Of a stretch of 26,824 bases of DNA, positions 14,354 through 21,854 are shown piece after piece. Location: NCBI GenBank assembly GCA_964342265.1, contig CAYFFE010000044.1, forward strand, positions 1 to 26,824, given 5' to 3'. The notes under the pieces are model-generated. The model did no database searches. It was not told the origin of the DNA and saw only the letters and a list, made by a program, of their open reading frames with translations. How positions within the stretch are numbered: the stretch's first letter is position 1; each line of letters opens with the position of its first letter. The stretch comes from Halioxenophilus sp964342265 (lineage in GTDB: Bacteria > Pseudomonadota > Gammaproteobacteria > Pseudomonadales > Cellvibrionaceae). The translations under genes and the position numbers were made by a program.

Positions 14354-14518
14354 TGATTAACTCATCCCTGAGTTAATCAAAGGACAGCATTGAAAATGTC
14401 ACTGGATAAGCCACGTCCTTGTGGCTTTCTCTTCGAGCAGCTAAGCATTCTAAAAGTGCTCCCGGCACTTTTATTCAATTACCTCGCAAAATCAATAACT
14501 TACGCATATTGATTTTGC
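14354..14518. other. Run of four perfect hairpins
   Basis: No gene. Perfect inverted repeats follow one another: TGATTAACTCA/TGAGTTAATCA (14354-14364 with 14369-14379, loop TCCC); AAGCCAC/GTGGCTT (14408-14414 with 14421-14427); AAAAGTGC/GCACTTTT (14452-14459 with 14465-14472); and GCAAAATCAATA/TATTGATTTTGC (14486-14497 with 14507-14518). The second and third have T-rich tails and could be terminators for the convergent genes. The others do not look like terminators. Confidence 0.6.
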
Positions 14519-14629
14519 CTGCTTTGGGGATAAATACTGAATCGTTTAAAGATTTATAAAACATTCAGATTGGACTTTATTCTTTTTATTATTTTAAAGC
14601 TCGTATCATTGGAGAGCGATAAAACTAAT

Positions 14630-14989
14630 TTACTCGCCAATCGGTCCCAACCAAAACTGCTGGAGCTGCTCAGTTAAAGCATGATCGCTATCGCGGTAAT
14701 CGACAATCAACCCAACGGGTACAGCTCGACCTTGTTGCTCTGAGAATTCTGTTTCATTGGACGAGTAATAGTATTGTCCTTCGGTGGGCGAGTAATCCGG
14801 AGCACCCAACAAACTAATAACATCGTCTCGGTTCATTCCCTGATACAAATTTTTGTAAATTTCTTGGAGACTCGTATAGGAATTGGTTTGCTTATAATTT
14901 TCGCCAGACTCATTTAATGACGACGAACTAACTTGACAACCCATTAACACAAAAATCAAAAAAGACACTATCCGCAATTTACAAACCAT
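14630..14989 (-). CDS. SmpA/OmlA (BamE)-like lipoprotein
   Basis: A 119-residue lipoprotein: signal MVCKLRIVSFLIFVLMGC with the lipobox LMGC (Cys18), then a Ser-rich linker. From residue 45 the sequence NLYQGMNRDDVISLLGAPDY followed by GQYYYSS and VGLIVDYRDSD has the G-M-x-x-x-x-V-x-x-x-L-G-x-P pattern of SmpA/OmlA small beta domains. True BamE has a core role in outer-membrane assembly; here the neighbour is a deacetylase in an AT-rich island, so this is more likely a paralogue with another role. ATG start behind AAGAG. Last gene of a probable three-gene operon (15832 to 14630). Confidence 0.7.
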   Translation of the reverse strand: MVCKLRIVSFLIFVLMGCQVSSSSLNESGENYKQTNSYTSLQEIYKNLYQGMNRDDVISLLGAPDYSPTEGQYYYSSNETEFSEQQGRAVPVGLIVDYRDSDHALTEQLQQFWLGPIGE

Positions 14990-15010
14990 ATTAATACACT
15001 CTTATATATT

Positions 15011-15607
15011 TTAATTTAACGGTCGTCCAAATGAGAATCCTGACTCTCTTAAGAAATCAATAAAGCCCTGTAGGCTCCTTGCAGTTTCTTTTTGCACATG
15101 CATCAACACATTGAGTTGCTTTTTATTTTTTTTAAGCCTTAACTGTTCTCTTATCATTCGAAATTTAGTTGCACCTATTCCTTGTGGCTTTCTCCAATCC
15201 TCAGTGCCTATATCCCAATTATGAATTTTTAGAAACAAAGAATTTGCCACTTTTGACAATTCTGCATCTAAATTATTTGGCCACCCACCTGCACCATAGG
15301 GAGGTCGAATTTTTGTCGCATACACACCGGTCGTTTCTTTAATTATTTCTTGAGTTTTTCTAACCTCAAGCATTACTTGTTGCTCGCTGACACTACCAAG
15401 ATTGGCATGACTCCATGAGTGATTTTGAATTTTATGGCCGTTATCAACTATCATTTTTGATGCGTTAGGGTTTTTTTCTACCTCACTACCTAGCACATAG
15501 AACTCAGCCTTAATATTATTAACTCTCAAAATAGTTAATATTTTAATAAGAGCTTCCACTGGCGCTGGCCCATCATCAAACGACAATATTATTCTTCTAT
15601 CTTCCAC
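15011..15607 (-). CDS. Polysaccharide deacetylase family protein (NodB domain)
   Basis: Carbohydrate esterase 4 fold, removing N-acetyl groups from polysaccharides, with a metal-dependent active site. Motifs in order: SFDDGP (motif 1, catalytic Asp and metal Asp), NHSWSHANL (motif 2, metal His pair), RPPYGAGG (motif 3), NWDIGTEDW (motif 4) and VLMHVQ (motif 5, catalytic His). No signal peptide or membrane span, so the mature domain would act in the cytosol or be exported another way. The start at the GTG of 15607 is chosen because AGGGGG lies 4 bases ahead; a GTG ten codons upstream (15637) lacks a site. About 198 residues, a minimal NodB domain. Substrate not evident. Confidence 0.85.
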   Translation of the reverse strand: MEDRRIILSFDDGPAPVEALIKILTILRVNNIKAEFYVLGSEVEKNPNASKMIVDNGHKIQNHSWSHANLGSVSEQQVMLEVRKTQEIIKETTGVYATKIRPPYGAGGWPNNLDAELSKVANSLFLKIHNWDIGTEDWRKPQGIGATKFRMIREQLRLKKNKKQLNVLMHVQKETARSLQGFIDFLRESGFSFGRPLN

Positions 15608-15655
15608 TAAACCCCCTAATAAATAATTATTATACACACCGTATAAACAAATAAT

Positions 15656-15832
15656 TTATTGATATAAAATCGAAGCTAAATAAACTAGCTTACTGACGAA
15701 ACACCATACTTCAGGCACAACAATGATGGCTATTAGTTTATGCGCCAATATTTGTGACTTCCCACCTAAACCTGATTTTTTTGAAAGCTGATGAGCGAAC
15801 TTTACCTTTGAATACAAACCGATATCAGGCAA
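15656..15832 (-). CDS. Small protein upstream of the deacetylase, 58 aa
   Basis: A near-perfect ribosome binding site, TAAGGAGGTG (15850-15841), stands about 8 bases before a TTG at 15832, which I take as the start; longer forms would place the site inside the gene. The product starts MPDIGLYSKVKFAHQLSKKS, is basic, and ends in a hydrophobic stretch (KLIAIIVVPEVWCFVSKLVY). It would be membrane-associated by its C-terminal half. I recognise no family. It ends about 50 bases before the deacetylase start on the same strand and looks like the first gene of that operon. Confidence 0.5.
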   Translation of the reverse strand: MPDIGLYSKVKFAHQLSKKSGLGGKSQILAHKLIAIIVVPEVWCFVSKLVYLASILYQ

Positions 15833-15881
15833 CCTAAGCACCTCCTTAATCTTCAACAATAAAGTCCATTTCCTTCAAAAT

Positions 15882-16270
15882 ATGTTAATTACGGGGAGCC
15901 TGCCGGTCAGGCTAAAATTACTCGCAGTTGGAATTGGGTTAGTACAAAAAATGAGGAAACGGTAGTTTCGTACAGAAATGGTGTATTTAGCTTTGTTTCG
16001 ATTGCAGTTACAGCGCGTGAATCCTTGGCTCAGTTTGTTTCAGAACAAAAAATAATAGTGGAATACAATAATACAAGTTATCTAACTTGAAGATGCGGCA
16101 AACTCAGCACGGCCGAGTTTGGATAATTTTGTGCCCTCCAAAGATTTTAGTTTGCGAGAACACCGAAAAAGCACATGGTAAAAATTTACCAACGGGATTC
16201 ACTGGCACTAATTGCGCCTGGGAAATCAAGAGAACATAGAAACATAACCTCGCCAAATCCTTAGCATAAT
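15882..16270 (+). pseudogene. Decayed copy 1 of the lipase-partner gene, with the lipase start
   Basis: Clear DNA-level copy of 17095-17490. It begins in mid-gene (ACGGGGAGCCTGCC), lacking the signal peptide. In-frame protein reads GEPAGQAKITRSWNWVSTKN and RESLAQFVSEQKIIVEYNNT before a TGA; further stops and frameshifts follow. The end matches the intact gene (TTCACTGGCACTAATTGCGC). The similarity then continues into what would be the first 10 codons of the lipase (CGCCAAATCCTTAGCAT against CGCTAAATCCTTTGTTAGCAT). The duplicated unit therefore included both genes. Confidence 0.8.
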
Positions 16271-16271
16271 T

Positions 16272-16304
16272 AACTCATACTTTAGCATTAGAAAAGTATG
16301 AGTT
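16272..16304. terminator. 12-bp hairpin after decayed copy 1
   Basis: AACTCATACTTT (16272-16283) pairs perfectly with AAAGTATGAGTT (16293-16304), loop of 9, followed by TAGTTGTTTTGTT. Terminator-like on the plus strand. Confidence 0.5.
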
Positions 16305-16496
16305 TAGTTGTTTTGTTATCGATATTCTTACTAAATTCTTGGCTCTCTTCACACTATCAAAAATTACCAGTTGGTTTATCGGTATTGTTCTGTAAGCTTT
16401 AGCCGTTATCTTAGAAGCAATTAGTACTCACAAGGTTCTGGCGTTGTTTATCTTACTTATTGAATCCGTGCTTTTGATATCGCCTCTTACTTATAT
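16305..16496. other. Spacer between decayed copies
   Basis: AT-rich DNA with no frame or structure I can support. If the ancestral unit held a lipase, most of its body has been lost here beyond recognition. Confidence 0.3.
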
Positions 16497-16860
16497 TACA
16501 AAATATTTTCAAAAAACCCACGATTTATCCATTTTCTGGTTTTTCTGGTCAGTTGTTGTACCACGGCGAACCTACCGTCCAAGCCAAAGTTAATCGCAGT
16601 TGGGATGTGGGATGGCACAAAACATGAGAAAACGGTGGTTGCGAACGAAAATGGTATATTTAGCTTTGCGGCGATTGCGATTGTAGTACACGAATCATAG
16701 ACTCAGTTTGTTTTTGTACAGGATATATCAGTCGAATACAAAGGTGTCAATTATGACATTTGGGTAAGCACAAAATTAAAATCCGGAGAGCTCAAGGAGT
16801 TTGGTGGCAAGCCGATAAATTTAACTAGTGAGGTTTCCAATGATTTTAGGCGGCTACATT
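16497..16860 (+). pseudogene. Decayed copy 2 of the lipase-partner gene
   Basis: Aligns to the intact gene from just after its signal peptide: TTTATCCATTTTC then TCTGGTCAGTTGTTGTACCA (intact TCTGGCCAGTTGTTGCATCA), followed by CAAAACATGAG and ATTTAGCTTTGCG. Several in-frame stops and indels. More diverged than copy 1, especially in the last third. A short echo (ACGGGGAGC...CCGGC near 16869) just after it may be a further fragment. Confidence 0.7.
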
Positions 16861-16929
16861 TTGATAACGGGGAGCATCCCGGCATAAATTATTTTGGAAA
16901 ACTAAACACAGCGATAAGCCCGTTAAATT

Positions 16930-17448
16930 ATGAAAATACGTAATGAATTGTTCTTCGGAATCATTTCCATGCATAAAGCATTAGCGGCCGCGCTTCTATT
17001 TTGTGGATTGATGTTTCCATTATTAGGGTTTGGAGAAGTTATGGGATTTTTTTCAAAAAAAATTACGGTTTATCCATTTTCGGCGTTTTCTGGCCAGTTG
17101 TTGCATCACGGGGAGCCTGCCGGCCTAGCTAAAATTACTCGCAGCTGGAATTGGGATGGTACAAAACATGAGGAAACGGTGATTGCGGACGAAGATGGTG
17201 CATTTAGCTTTGCGTCGATCGAGGTAGAAACGCGTGAATCCTTAGCTCAATTTGTTTCAGAACAAGAAATATTAGTGGAATACAATGACACAAGTTATTT
17301 AATCTGGACATGCGGCAAGCTAAGCACAGCCGAGTTTGGTGAATTTGGTGGCCCCCCAAAGAATTTAACTTGCGAAATTACTGAAAAAATACATGGAAGA
17401 AAATTACCAATGGGATTTACTGGTACTAATTGCACCTGGGAATTATAG
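16930..17448 (+). CDS. Secreted partner of the lipase (candidate immunity protein; DUF6795-like)
   Basis: 172 residues from the ATG at 16930, or 159 from the ATG at 16969 (MHKALAAALLFCGLMFPLLG), which gives a cleaner signal peptide and has CGGAA upstream. The mature part begins ITVYPFSAFSGQLLHHGEPA, then ITRSWNWDGTKHEETVIADE and DGAFSFASIEV. This is the layout of a transthyretin-like or carboxypeptidase-regulatory-like beta sandwich, and resembles DUF6795 by eye (low certainty). Two conserved Cys pairs suggest disulfides. It ends 13 bases before the lipase start, so the two are translated together. A periplasmic protein next to a lipase, with two decayed copies upstream, fits an immunity protein; that is inference. 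Confidence 0.7.
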   Translation: MKIRNELFFGIISMHKALAAALLFCGLMFPLLGFGEVMGFFSKKITVYPFSAFSGQLLHHGEPAGLAKITRSWNWDGTKHEETVIADEDGAFSFASIEVETRESLAQFVSEQEILVEYNDTSYLIWTCGKLSTAEFGEFGGPPKNLTCEITEKIHGRKLPMGFTGTNCTWEL

Positions 17449-17461
17449 AGGCTATTAAAAT

Positions 17462-18604
17462 ATGACTACGCTAAATCCTTTGTTAGCATCCGAGCTTGCG
17501 TTAGGATCCTACAATGTAGTAAACAATTTCAAGCTTAGGCTTTTTCTTGAAAGCAGAAATGAGTTTTCCAATGAAACAGGCGACAGCTCTCAATCTTATG
17601 GAGAAGTAGGTTCTAGGTTGTTTAATGTTGCAGATGCCTTTGGGGTCTGCGTTAAAGGGACTGGCATCTATAAGAATGATTTATTTTTAATATTTCGCGG
17701 GTCAACAAATAGAAACTACGGCGCGGATTGGATCTCTAATGGACGTGCTGGTGTAAACACTTCAAAGACAGGTAGTTTAGTCCATATAGGCTTCAATCAA
17801 ATCTTTAACAGCATGACTGATCAATTAGCCCGGTTTTTGAACGCTCATCGTTCTGCACATACCGTACATTGCATAGGCCACAGTCTTGGTGGTGCGGTAG
17901 CGAACCTGGCGGCTGATTGGATAGCCGATCATTATAGTTTTAATGTAAAGTTATACACATTTGGTGCACCGCGGGTTGGTTTTGGTAATGGCGGTTTTGC
18001 GTCTAAACTCTCTACAAAATTACTGCCGGAAAATATTTACCGAGTTTTTCACAGTACCGACCCGGTACCGATGGTGCCTCTCTTTCCATTTTTACATGCT
18101 CCGGCGTCTGGCCAAGCTTACTACGTTCCTTTTAGTGGGCTTACTATTAATATTTCTGCTCACTCTATGGAAAACTATATTCAATCTGTGGGAGGCCACA
18201 CGTGGAATTTATTGTATCAACCCGCGCCAAACTTTTCTAAAGCGGCCATAAGGCATTGGTTGGAGGGCGATACAGAAAGCAACCCTCACAGCGTCGGCTT
18301 TTGGAACCGCTTGCACTATGCAGCATTGCACATTGTACAAGGTGTATTGACGGGCGTAGGCATCGCATTTTCTGGTGTATTAACCATAGCCGATTATATG
18401 GCTATTCTTCTAAAAAAAGGAGTAGAGCTTGCCGGTGAGATTTCCCACTGGGTATTTTTATTCGCTCGCAAAATAATGCGCGCTTTGGGAATGAAAGTGG
18501 TCGAAAGTGTGGAAGAACTTACCATTCAATTACTGCGAAATATTTTAAGACGAATTATTGGCCGAATTGCACGAGAGGCGACCAAGGCTATCGAGCGCCT
18601 GTAA
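17462..18604 (+). CDS. Class 3 lipase (candidate antibacterial phospholipase effector)
   Basis: 380 residues, Lipase_3 fold. The complete triad is visible: S141 in GHSLGG (139-144), D200 in HSTDPVP (197-203) and H234 in SAHSMENYI (232-240). An oxyanion-side motif FRGS lies at 78-81. No signal peptide. After residue 285 a C-terminal extension has a long hydrophobic/amphipathic stretch (LHIVQGVLTGVGIAFSGVLT, 289-308) and a basic helical end (LRRIIGRIAREATKA), suited to membrane contact. Lack of an export signal, the secreted partner upstream and the tandem partner copies resemble type VI secretion lipase effectors, but no VgrG, PAAR or Hcp gene is in the window. An ordinary cytosolic lipase remains possible. 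Confidence 0.85.
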   Translation: MTTLNPLLASELALGSYNVVNNFKLRLFLESRNEFSNETGDSSQSYGEVGSRLFNVADAFGVCVKGTGIYKNDLFLIFRGSTNRNYGADWISNGRAGVNTSKTGSLVHIGFNQIFNSMTDQLARFLNAHRSAHTVHCIGHSLGGAVANLAADWIADHYSFNVKLYTFGAPRVGFGNGGFASKLSTKLLPENIYRVFHSTDPVPMVPLFPFLHAPASGQAYYVPFSGLTINISAHSMENYIQSVGGHTWNLLYQPAPNFSKAAIRHWLEGDTESNPHSVGFWNRLHYAALHIVQGVLTGVGIAFSGVLTIADYMAILLKKGVELAGEISHWVFLFARKIMRALGMKVVESVEELTIQLLRNILRRIIGRIAREATKAIERL

Positions 18605-18629
18605 TGAGCCACTGAATTCAAAAGGTTCC

Positions 18630-20021
18630 CTAATTTTTAAATGCCTCTACAAACACTGCCATCGCGGTTTCACGCGCTAATGCATAGTCGATAATGGGGT
18701 GGGGGTAATTCCATTGTTGGCAATGGACTGCGGTTGGCTGATGGATTTTTTTGCCCGGCAAGCTCGCTAATTCTGGTACAAATTTGCGTACGTAATCGCC
18801 TGCCGGGTCGAATCGTTCGGCTTGGCGGTAGGGGTTAAAAATTCGAAAATAAGGCGCGGCGTCGGCACCAACCGACGCGCTCCACTGCCAGCCACCGTTG
18901 TTGCTGGCGAAGTCTCCGTCGATTAACTGCTGCATAAAAAAAGCCTCACCCAAATGCCAATCGATTAATAATAATTTTGTTAAAAACGCGGCGGTAATCA
19001 TGCGTACGCGATTGTGCATCCAGCCGGTTTGTTGCAGTTGTCGCATTCCGGCATCGACGATGGGAAATCCGGTTTGGCCCTGGCACCAGCTTGCGAATAA
19101 ATCCGGTCGAGCCCAACGGACATGTTCGCCGGCGGATTTAAAACAAAAGCCGCGACTTAATTTTGGGCGAGTGGCAATGAGGTGGCGATAAAATTCTCGC
19201 CAGATGAGCTCGGTTACCCATTGGCTGTCGAAACCTTCCGGGCCTTTATCGCTCAGCACTTGCTGCAAACACTGGCGCACACTAACCGCGCCCAAGGTTA
19301 AATAGGGCGAGAGTAAACTGGTACCGCGATGACCGGGAAAATCACGCGCCTCGGTGTAATCCAATAATTTATTTTCGCAAAAAGCGTTTAAACGCTTGCT
19401 GACGGCCGCCGCCGAACTGGGCCACAAATCCTTGCGATAGTCGCCACCAAATGGCGGCACCGTATCGCTTTTAATATCAAGCGGCGACTGCTTTTTGGGT
19501 TTGGGTAAGCAAGCCCAATGCGACGGCTCGCTGATTTGTCGCCAGCGTTTGGCAAAAGGCGTAAATACTTGAAAGATTTGCCCCTGGCCTGTGCGCACGC
19601 TGCCGGGCGGGTGGATTAAATCGCCGTGCAATTGCTGAACGCCAATGTTTTCTGCCTGCAGCGCTTTTGCGACCGCCTGATCACGACGGGCTTCGTTGAG
19701 TGGGTATTCGCAACTCCACCAAACAGTTTCTGCGTTTAATTTTTTAGCCAATTGAGTAAGGGCTTTGGGTAGGCCGGCGTATTCTGGGGTAACGATAATT
19801 TTAAGCGCAATATTCAGGGCCGCTAGGCGCTCCTGTAAAACCAATAACAAATCCCGACACAATCCTAGTTTGGCCGGGCTGTCGTTGTGGTTTTGCCATT
19901 GTTTTTTGGTAACGGCAAAGCAAGCCACCACTGGGCCTGCCTGACGTGCGCGGTAAAGCGGCGGGTTGTCGAGTAGGCGCAGGTCGTTGCGCAACCACAC
20001 CAATTGCAGAGAATCAGTCAT
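18630..20021 (-). CDS. phr: Deoxyribodipyrimidine photolyase (class I CPD)
   Basis: Light-driven repair of cyclobutane pyrimidine dimers with FAD and an antenna chromophore. 463 residues, usual length. N-terminal alpha/beta domain with WLRNDLRLLDNPPLYRA (9-25). The FAD domain includes GTSLLSPYLTLGAVS, WREFYRHL, FPIVDAGMRQLQQTGWMHNR and NNGGWQWSASVGADAAPYFR, with RIFNP closing the lesion-binding site. These match CPD photolyases rather than cryptochromes. The ATG overlaps the stop of the upstream gene by one base (TGATG), so the two are translationally coupled, an arrangement common for ybgA-phr pairs. Confidence 0.95.
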   Translation of the reverse strand: MTDSLQLVWLRNDLRLLDNPPLYRARQAGPVVACFAVTKKQWQNHNDSPAKLGLCRDLLLVLQERLAALNIALKIIVTPEYAGLPKALTQLAKKLNAETVWWSCEYPLNEARRDQAVAKALQAENIGVQQLHGDLIHPPGSVRTGQGQIFQVFTPFAKRWRQISEPSHWACLPKPKKQSPLDIKSDTVPPFGGDYRKDLWPSSAAAVSKRLNAFCENKLLDYTEARDFPGHRGTSLLSPYLTLGAVSVRQCLQQVLSDKGPEGFDSQWVTELIWREFYRHLIATRPKLSRGFCFKSAGEHVRWARPDLFASWCQGQTGFPIVDAGMRQLQQTGWMHNRVRMITAAFLTKLLLIDWHLGEAFFMQQLIDGDFASNNGGWQWSASVGADAAPYFRIFNPYRQAERFDPAGDYVRKFVPELASLPGKKIHQPTAVHCQQWNYPHPIIDYALARETAMAVFVEAFKN

Positions 20022-21004
20022 CAGATTTGGTTGCGCAGACCCAATTCCAACGGATAAGGATCGAGGTACACCTGCGAGCGAATGTAGTCGTTTCCGTAGC
20101 GATCCACGTAGTGTTTAATTAACGTGATCGGCACGGATAAATGCACAATGCCACGCCGATATTGGTCGATCACATCCACCAAATCGCGGCGAATTTCGCC
20201 GTCCACCGTGCGCTTTAAATAGCCGATAATATGCTGCAATGTGTTGCAGTGATTTTTACGAGTAGCCGGCTTGGCCAGCGCGGCCATAAAGCCGTGAATA
20301 TATTCCTCGGCCACGACTTCGATGGGTCGCTGTTCGTGATTGGCCACCAATTGCCCCAGTGCCCGATAGGCTTTTTGCGAATGCGCCATTAAGGTGTATT
20401 TATAGCGGCTGTGAAAATCCACTAACGCGCCGGCGGAAAGCTTGGTTAGTACCGTCTCGCGCCAGTGGTGCAGCGCAAACACTCGCAAAATAAAATTCTC
20501 CCGCAACGGAGGGTCGTTTAGTCGCCCTTCTTCTTCCACGGGCAACAATGGATTGCGGCGCATTACCGCGTCGGCAAACACACCACGGCCTTTTTCTTCC
20601 TGCGGGTAGCCGTGGCTTGGGCTGTTGGGATCGTCGTTGTAAACCTTCACTTTAAAAGCCCCGCAACTGGGCGAATTTTTAATAAATATATAACCACATA
20701 AAGCCGATAACGTTTGCGCCGTTTTTTCGCTGTAGTTGTACATCGATTCGGTAACATCCAGGTTGGGGTCGTCGCTGCCCACAACTCGCGGCTTGGCGGG
20801 ATCGCCTACCAGGCGAATGGTCGGCCGGGGTACGCCCATACCAATGGCGACCTCGGGGCAGTAAGGCTTAAAATCAAAAATCTCCGATAATACATCGGTG
20901 CAAAAGCGCGAGCGCTTGTGGCCGCCGTTGTAACGCACCGACTCACCCAACACACAGGCGCTAATGCCAACGGGAATATTTTTGGGATGGGCGCGGCCAG
21001 GCAT
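20021..21004 (-). CDS. ybgA: DUF523 and DUF1722 protein (YbgA-like)
   Basis: Two-domain protein usually paired with photolyase. The start is set to the ATG at 21004 (MPGRAHPKNIPVG...), because GGAG stands 9 bases ahead; a TTG five codons earlier would contain that site. 327 residues. DUF523 (about 10-160) carries ISACVLGESVRYNGGHKRSR, PYCPEVAIGMGVPRPTIRL and IKNSPSCGAFKVKVY, with conserved cysteines. DUF1722 (about 190-310) carries LVDFHSRYKYTLMAHSQKAY, as in E. coli YbgA. Exact biochemical role is not established; association with light-regulated and photorepair genes is known. Direct repeats at 21084-21119 precede it. Confidence 0.9.
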   Translation of the reverse strand: MPGRAHPKNIPVGISACVLGESVRYNGGHKRSRFCTDVLSEIFDFKPYCPEVAIGMGVPRPTIRLVGDPAKPRVVGSDDPNLDVTESMYNYSEKTAQTLSALCGYIFIKNSPSCGAFKVKVYNDDPNSPSHGYPQEEKGRGVFADAVMRRNPLLPVEEEGRLNDPPLRENFILRVFALHHWRETVLTKLSAGALVDFHSRYKYTLMAHSQKAYRALGQLVANHEQRPIEVVAEEYIHGFMAALAKPATRKNHCNTLQHIIGYLKRTVDGEIRRDLVDVIDQYRRGIVHLSVPITLIKHYVDRYGNDYIRSQVYLDPYPLELGLRNQI

Positions 21005-21437
21005 TAAGAAAAACTCCAACGAATTTAATGATTGATGAGACTAACAGTGTAGTACGCAACTGCCTACTCGCTGGATGGTCATCGGCTGTACTGTTTGACA
21101 ATGGCTGTACTGTTCGACAGGCTGTTTTTTCGACTGGCAGCGCAATCGACCAATTAGCGGGACTGATTATTGGCGTTAGTTTTGCCACGGGTGCGGCAAC
21201 AATTCGATACGAAAAATGCCGAGGGTTTTAGGCGGAACCTCCGCGCTCCGAGCGCGGTTTTCGCCAATAATATCGAACACTAATCCCCGGCTAATGTTTA
21301 GCCGGGGAGCGAAGGACCCGGTGGCTGGCGGCCCAATTGTTGGGGGCTTTTATTGGGGGTTTCTTTATCGGAGCTTTGCGCAATCCCCATTAAGCCAAAG
21401 CGGCAAAGCGCAAAAACAACCGCCACCGAGCGGCCCA
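21005..21437. other. Region upstream of ybgA-phr
   Basis: 433 bp without a convincing gene. It contains a TACACT -10-like hexamer on the minus strand near 21042-21047 (poor -35) and 17-bp direct repeats at 21084-21119. A hairpin with a 7-bp stem followed by TTTTC sits at 21241-21261. A perfect 11-bp hairpin with a 3-base loop sits at 21284-21308 (TCCCCGGCTAA/TTAGCCGGGGA). A short GC stem at 21420-21433, with a T-rich tail on the minus strand, would serve as terminator of the lipoprotein gene. Confidence 0.45.
21084..21119 (-). promoter_or_regulatory. Direct repeat, candidate activator site for ybgA-phr
   Basis: GGCTGTACTGTTTGACA (21084-21100) and GGCTGTACTGTTCGACA (21103-21119): 17 bp repeated with a period of 19, about two turns of the helix. 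It lies some 50-85 bases upstream of the likely start of the ybgA-phr transcript, where an activator would bind. The regulator is unknown. Confidence 0.45.
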
Positions 21438-21752
21438 TTAAGGGCAGTCGTACACTTCGAATTTTTGCGAGCCTTCGGTGGGCTCGGCCAAGGGCACAAT
21501 CACATTGCCGCCCATCACCGCTGCATCGTTGCGCGCCAGTGTAGATAGCTCGGTTTTAACTTTTTTGTCGCCGCGCGATACAAAACCCACTTTTTGTACG
21601 CCGTTTACCGTAACCACACCCAAGCGGCGACAGTCGGCAGTGCTGGAATTAGCGCGAATATCAACGCTTTTACCTTTTTCGGTTAGCGATACAAAACTGC
21701 AACCGCCGAGCACCAATAACGCTGCGGCTAAAACAAAAATGCGTGATGGCAT
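21438..21752 (-). CDS. DUF4156 (YjeI-like) lipoprotein
   Basis: 104 residues from the ATG at 21752, fixed by AAGGAG 10 bases upstream; a TTG seven codons earlier overlaps that site. Signal MPSRIFVLAAALLVLGGC with the lipobox LGGC. The mature part has LTEKGKSVDIRANSSTADCR and LARNDAAVMGGNVIVPL, then a final Cys (YDCP), the same order as E. coli YjeI. Small outer-membrane or periplasmic lipoprotein of unknown role. The two Cys in the mature domain probably form a disulfide. Confidence 0.8.
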   Translation of the reverse strand: MPSRIFVLAAALLVLGGCSFVSLTEKGKSVDIRANSSTADCRRLGVVTVNGVQKVGFVSRGDKKVKTELSTLARNDAAVMGGNVIVPLAEPTEGSQKFEVYDCP

Positions 21753-21854
21753 CGATTTATAACTCCTTAACAACAGTGGTCGAATAAAAACTCAAAACCG
21801 AGCCCGGGCATTTTTTTAGCAAAAACACCCGGCCGGAAAATGATCTGAGGGGAT

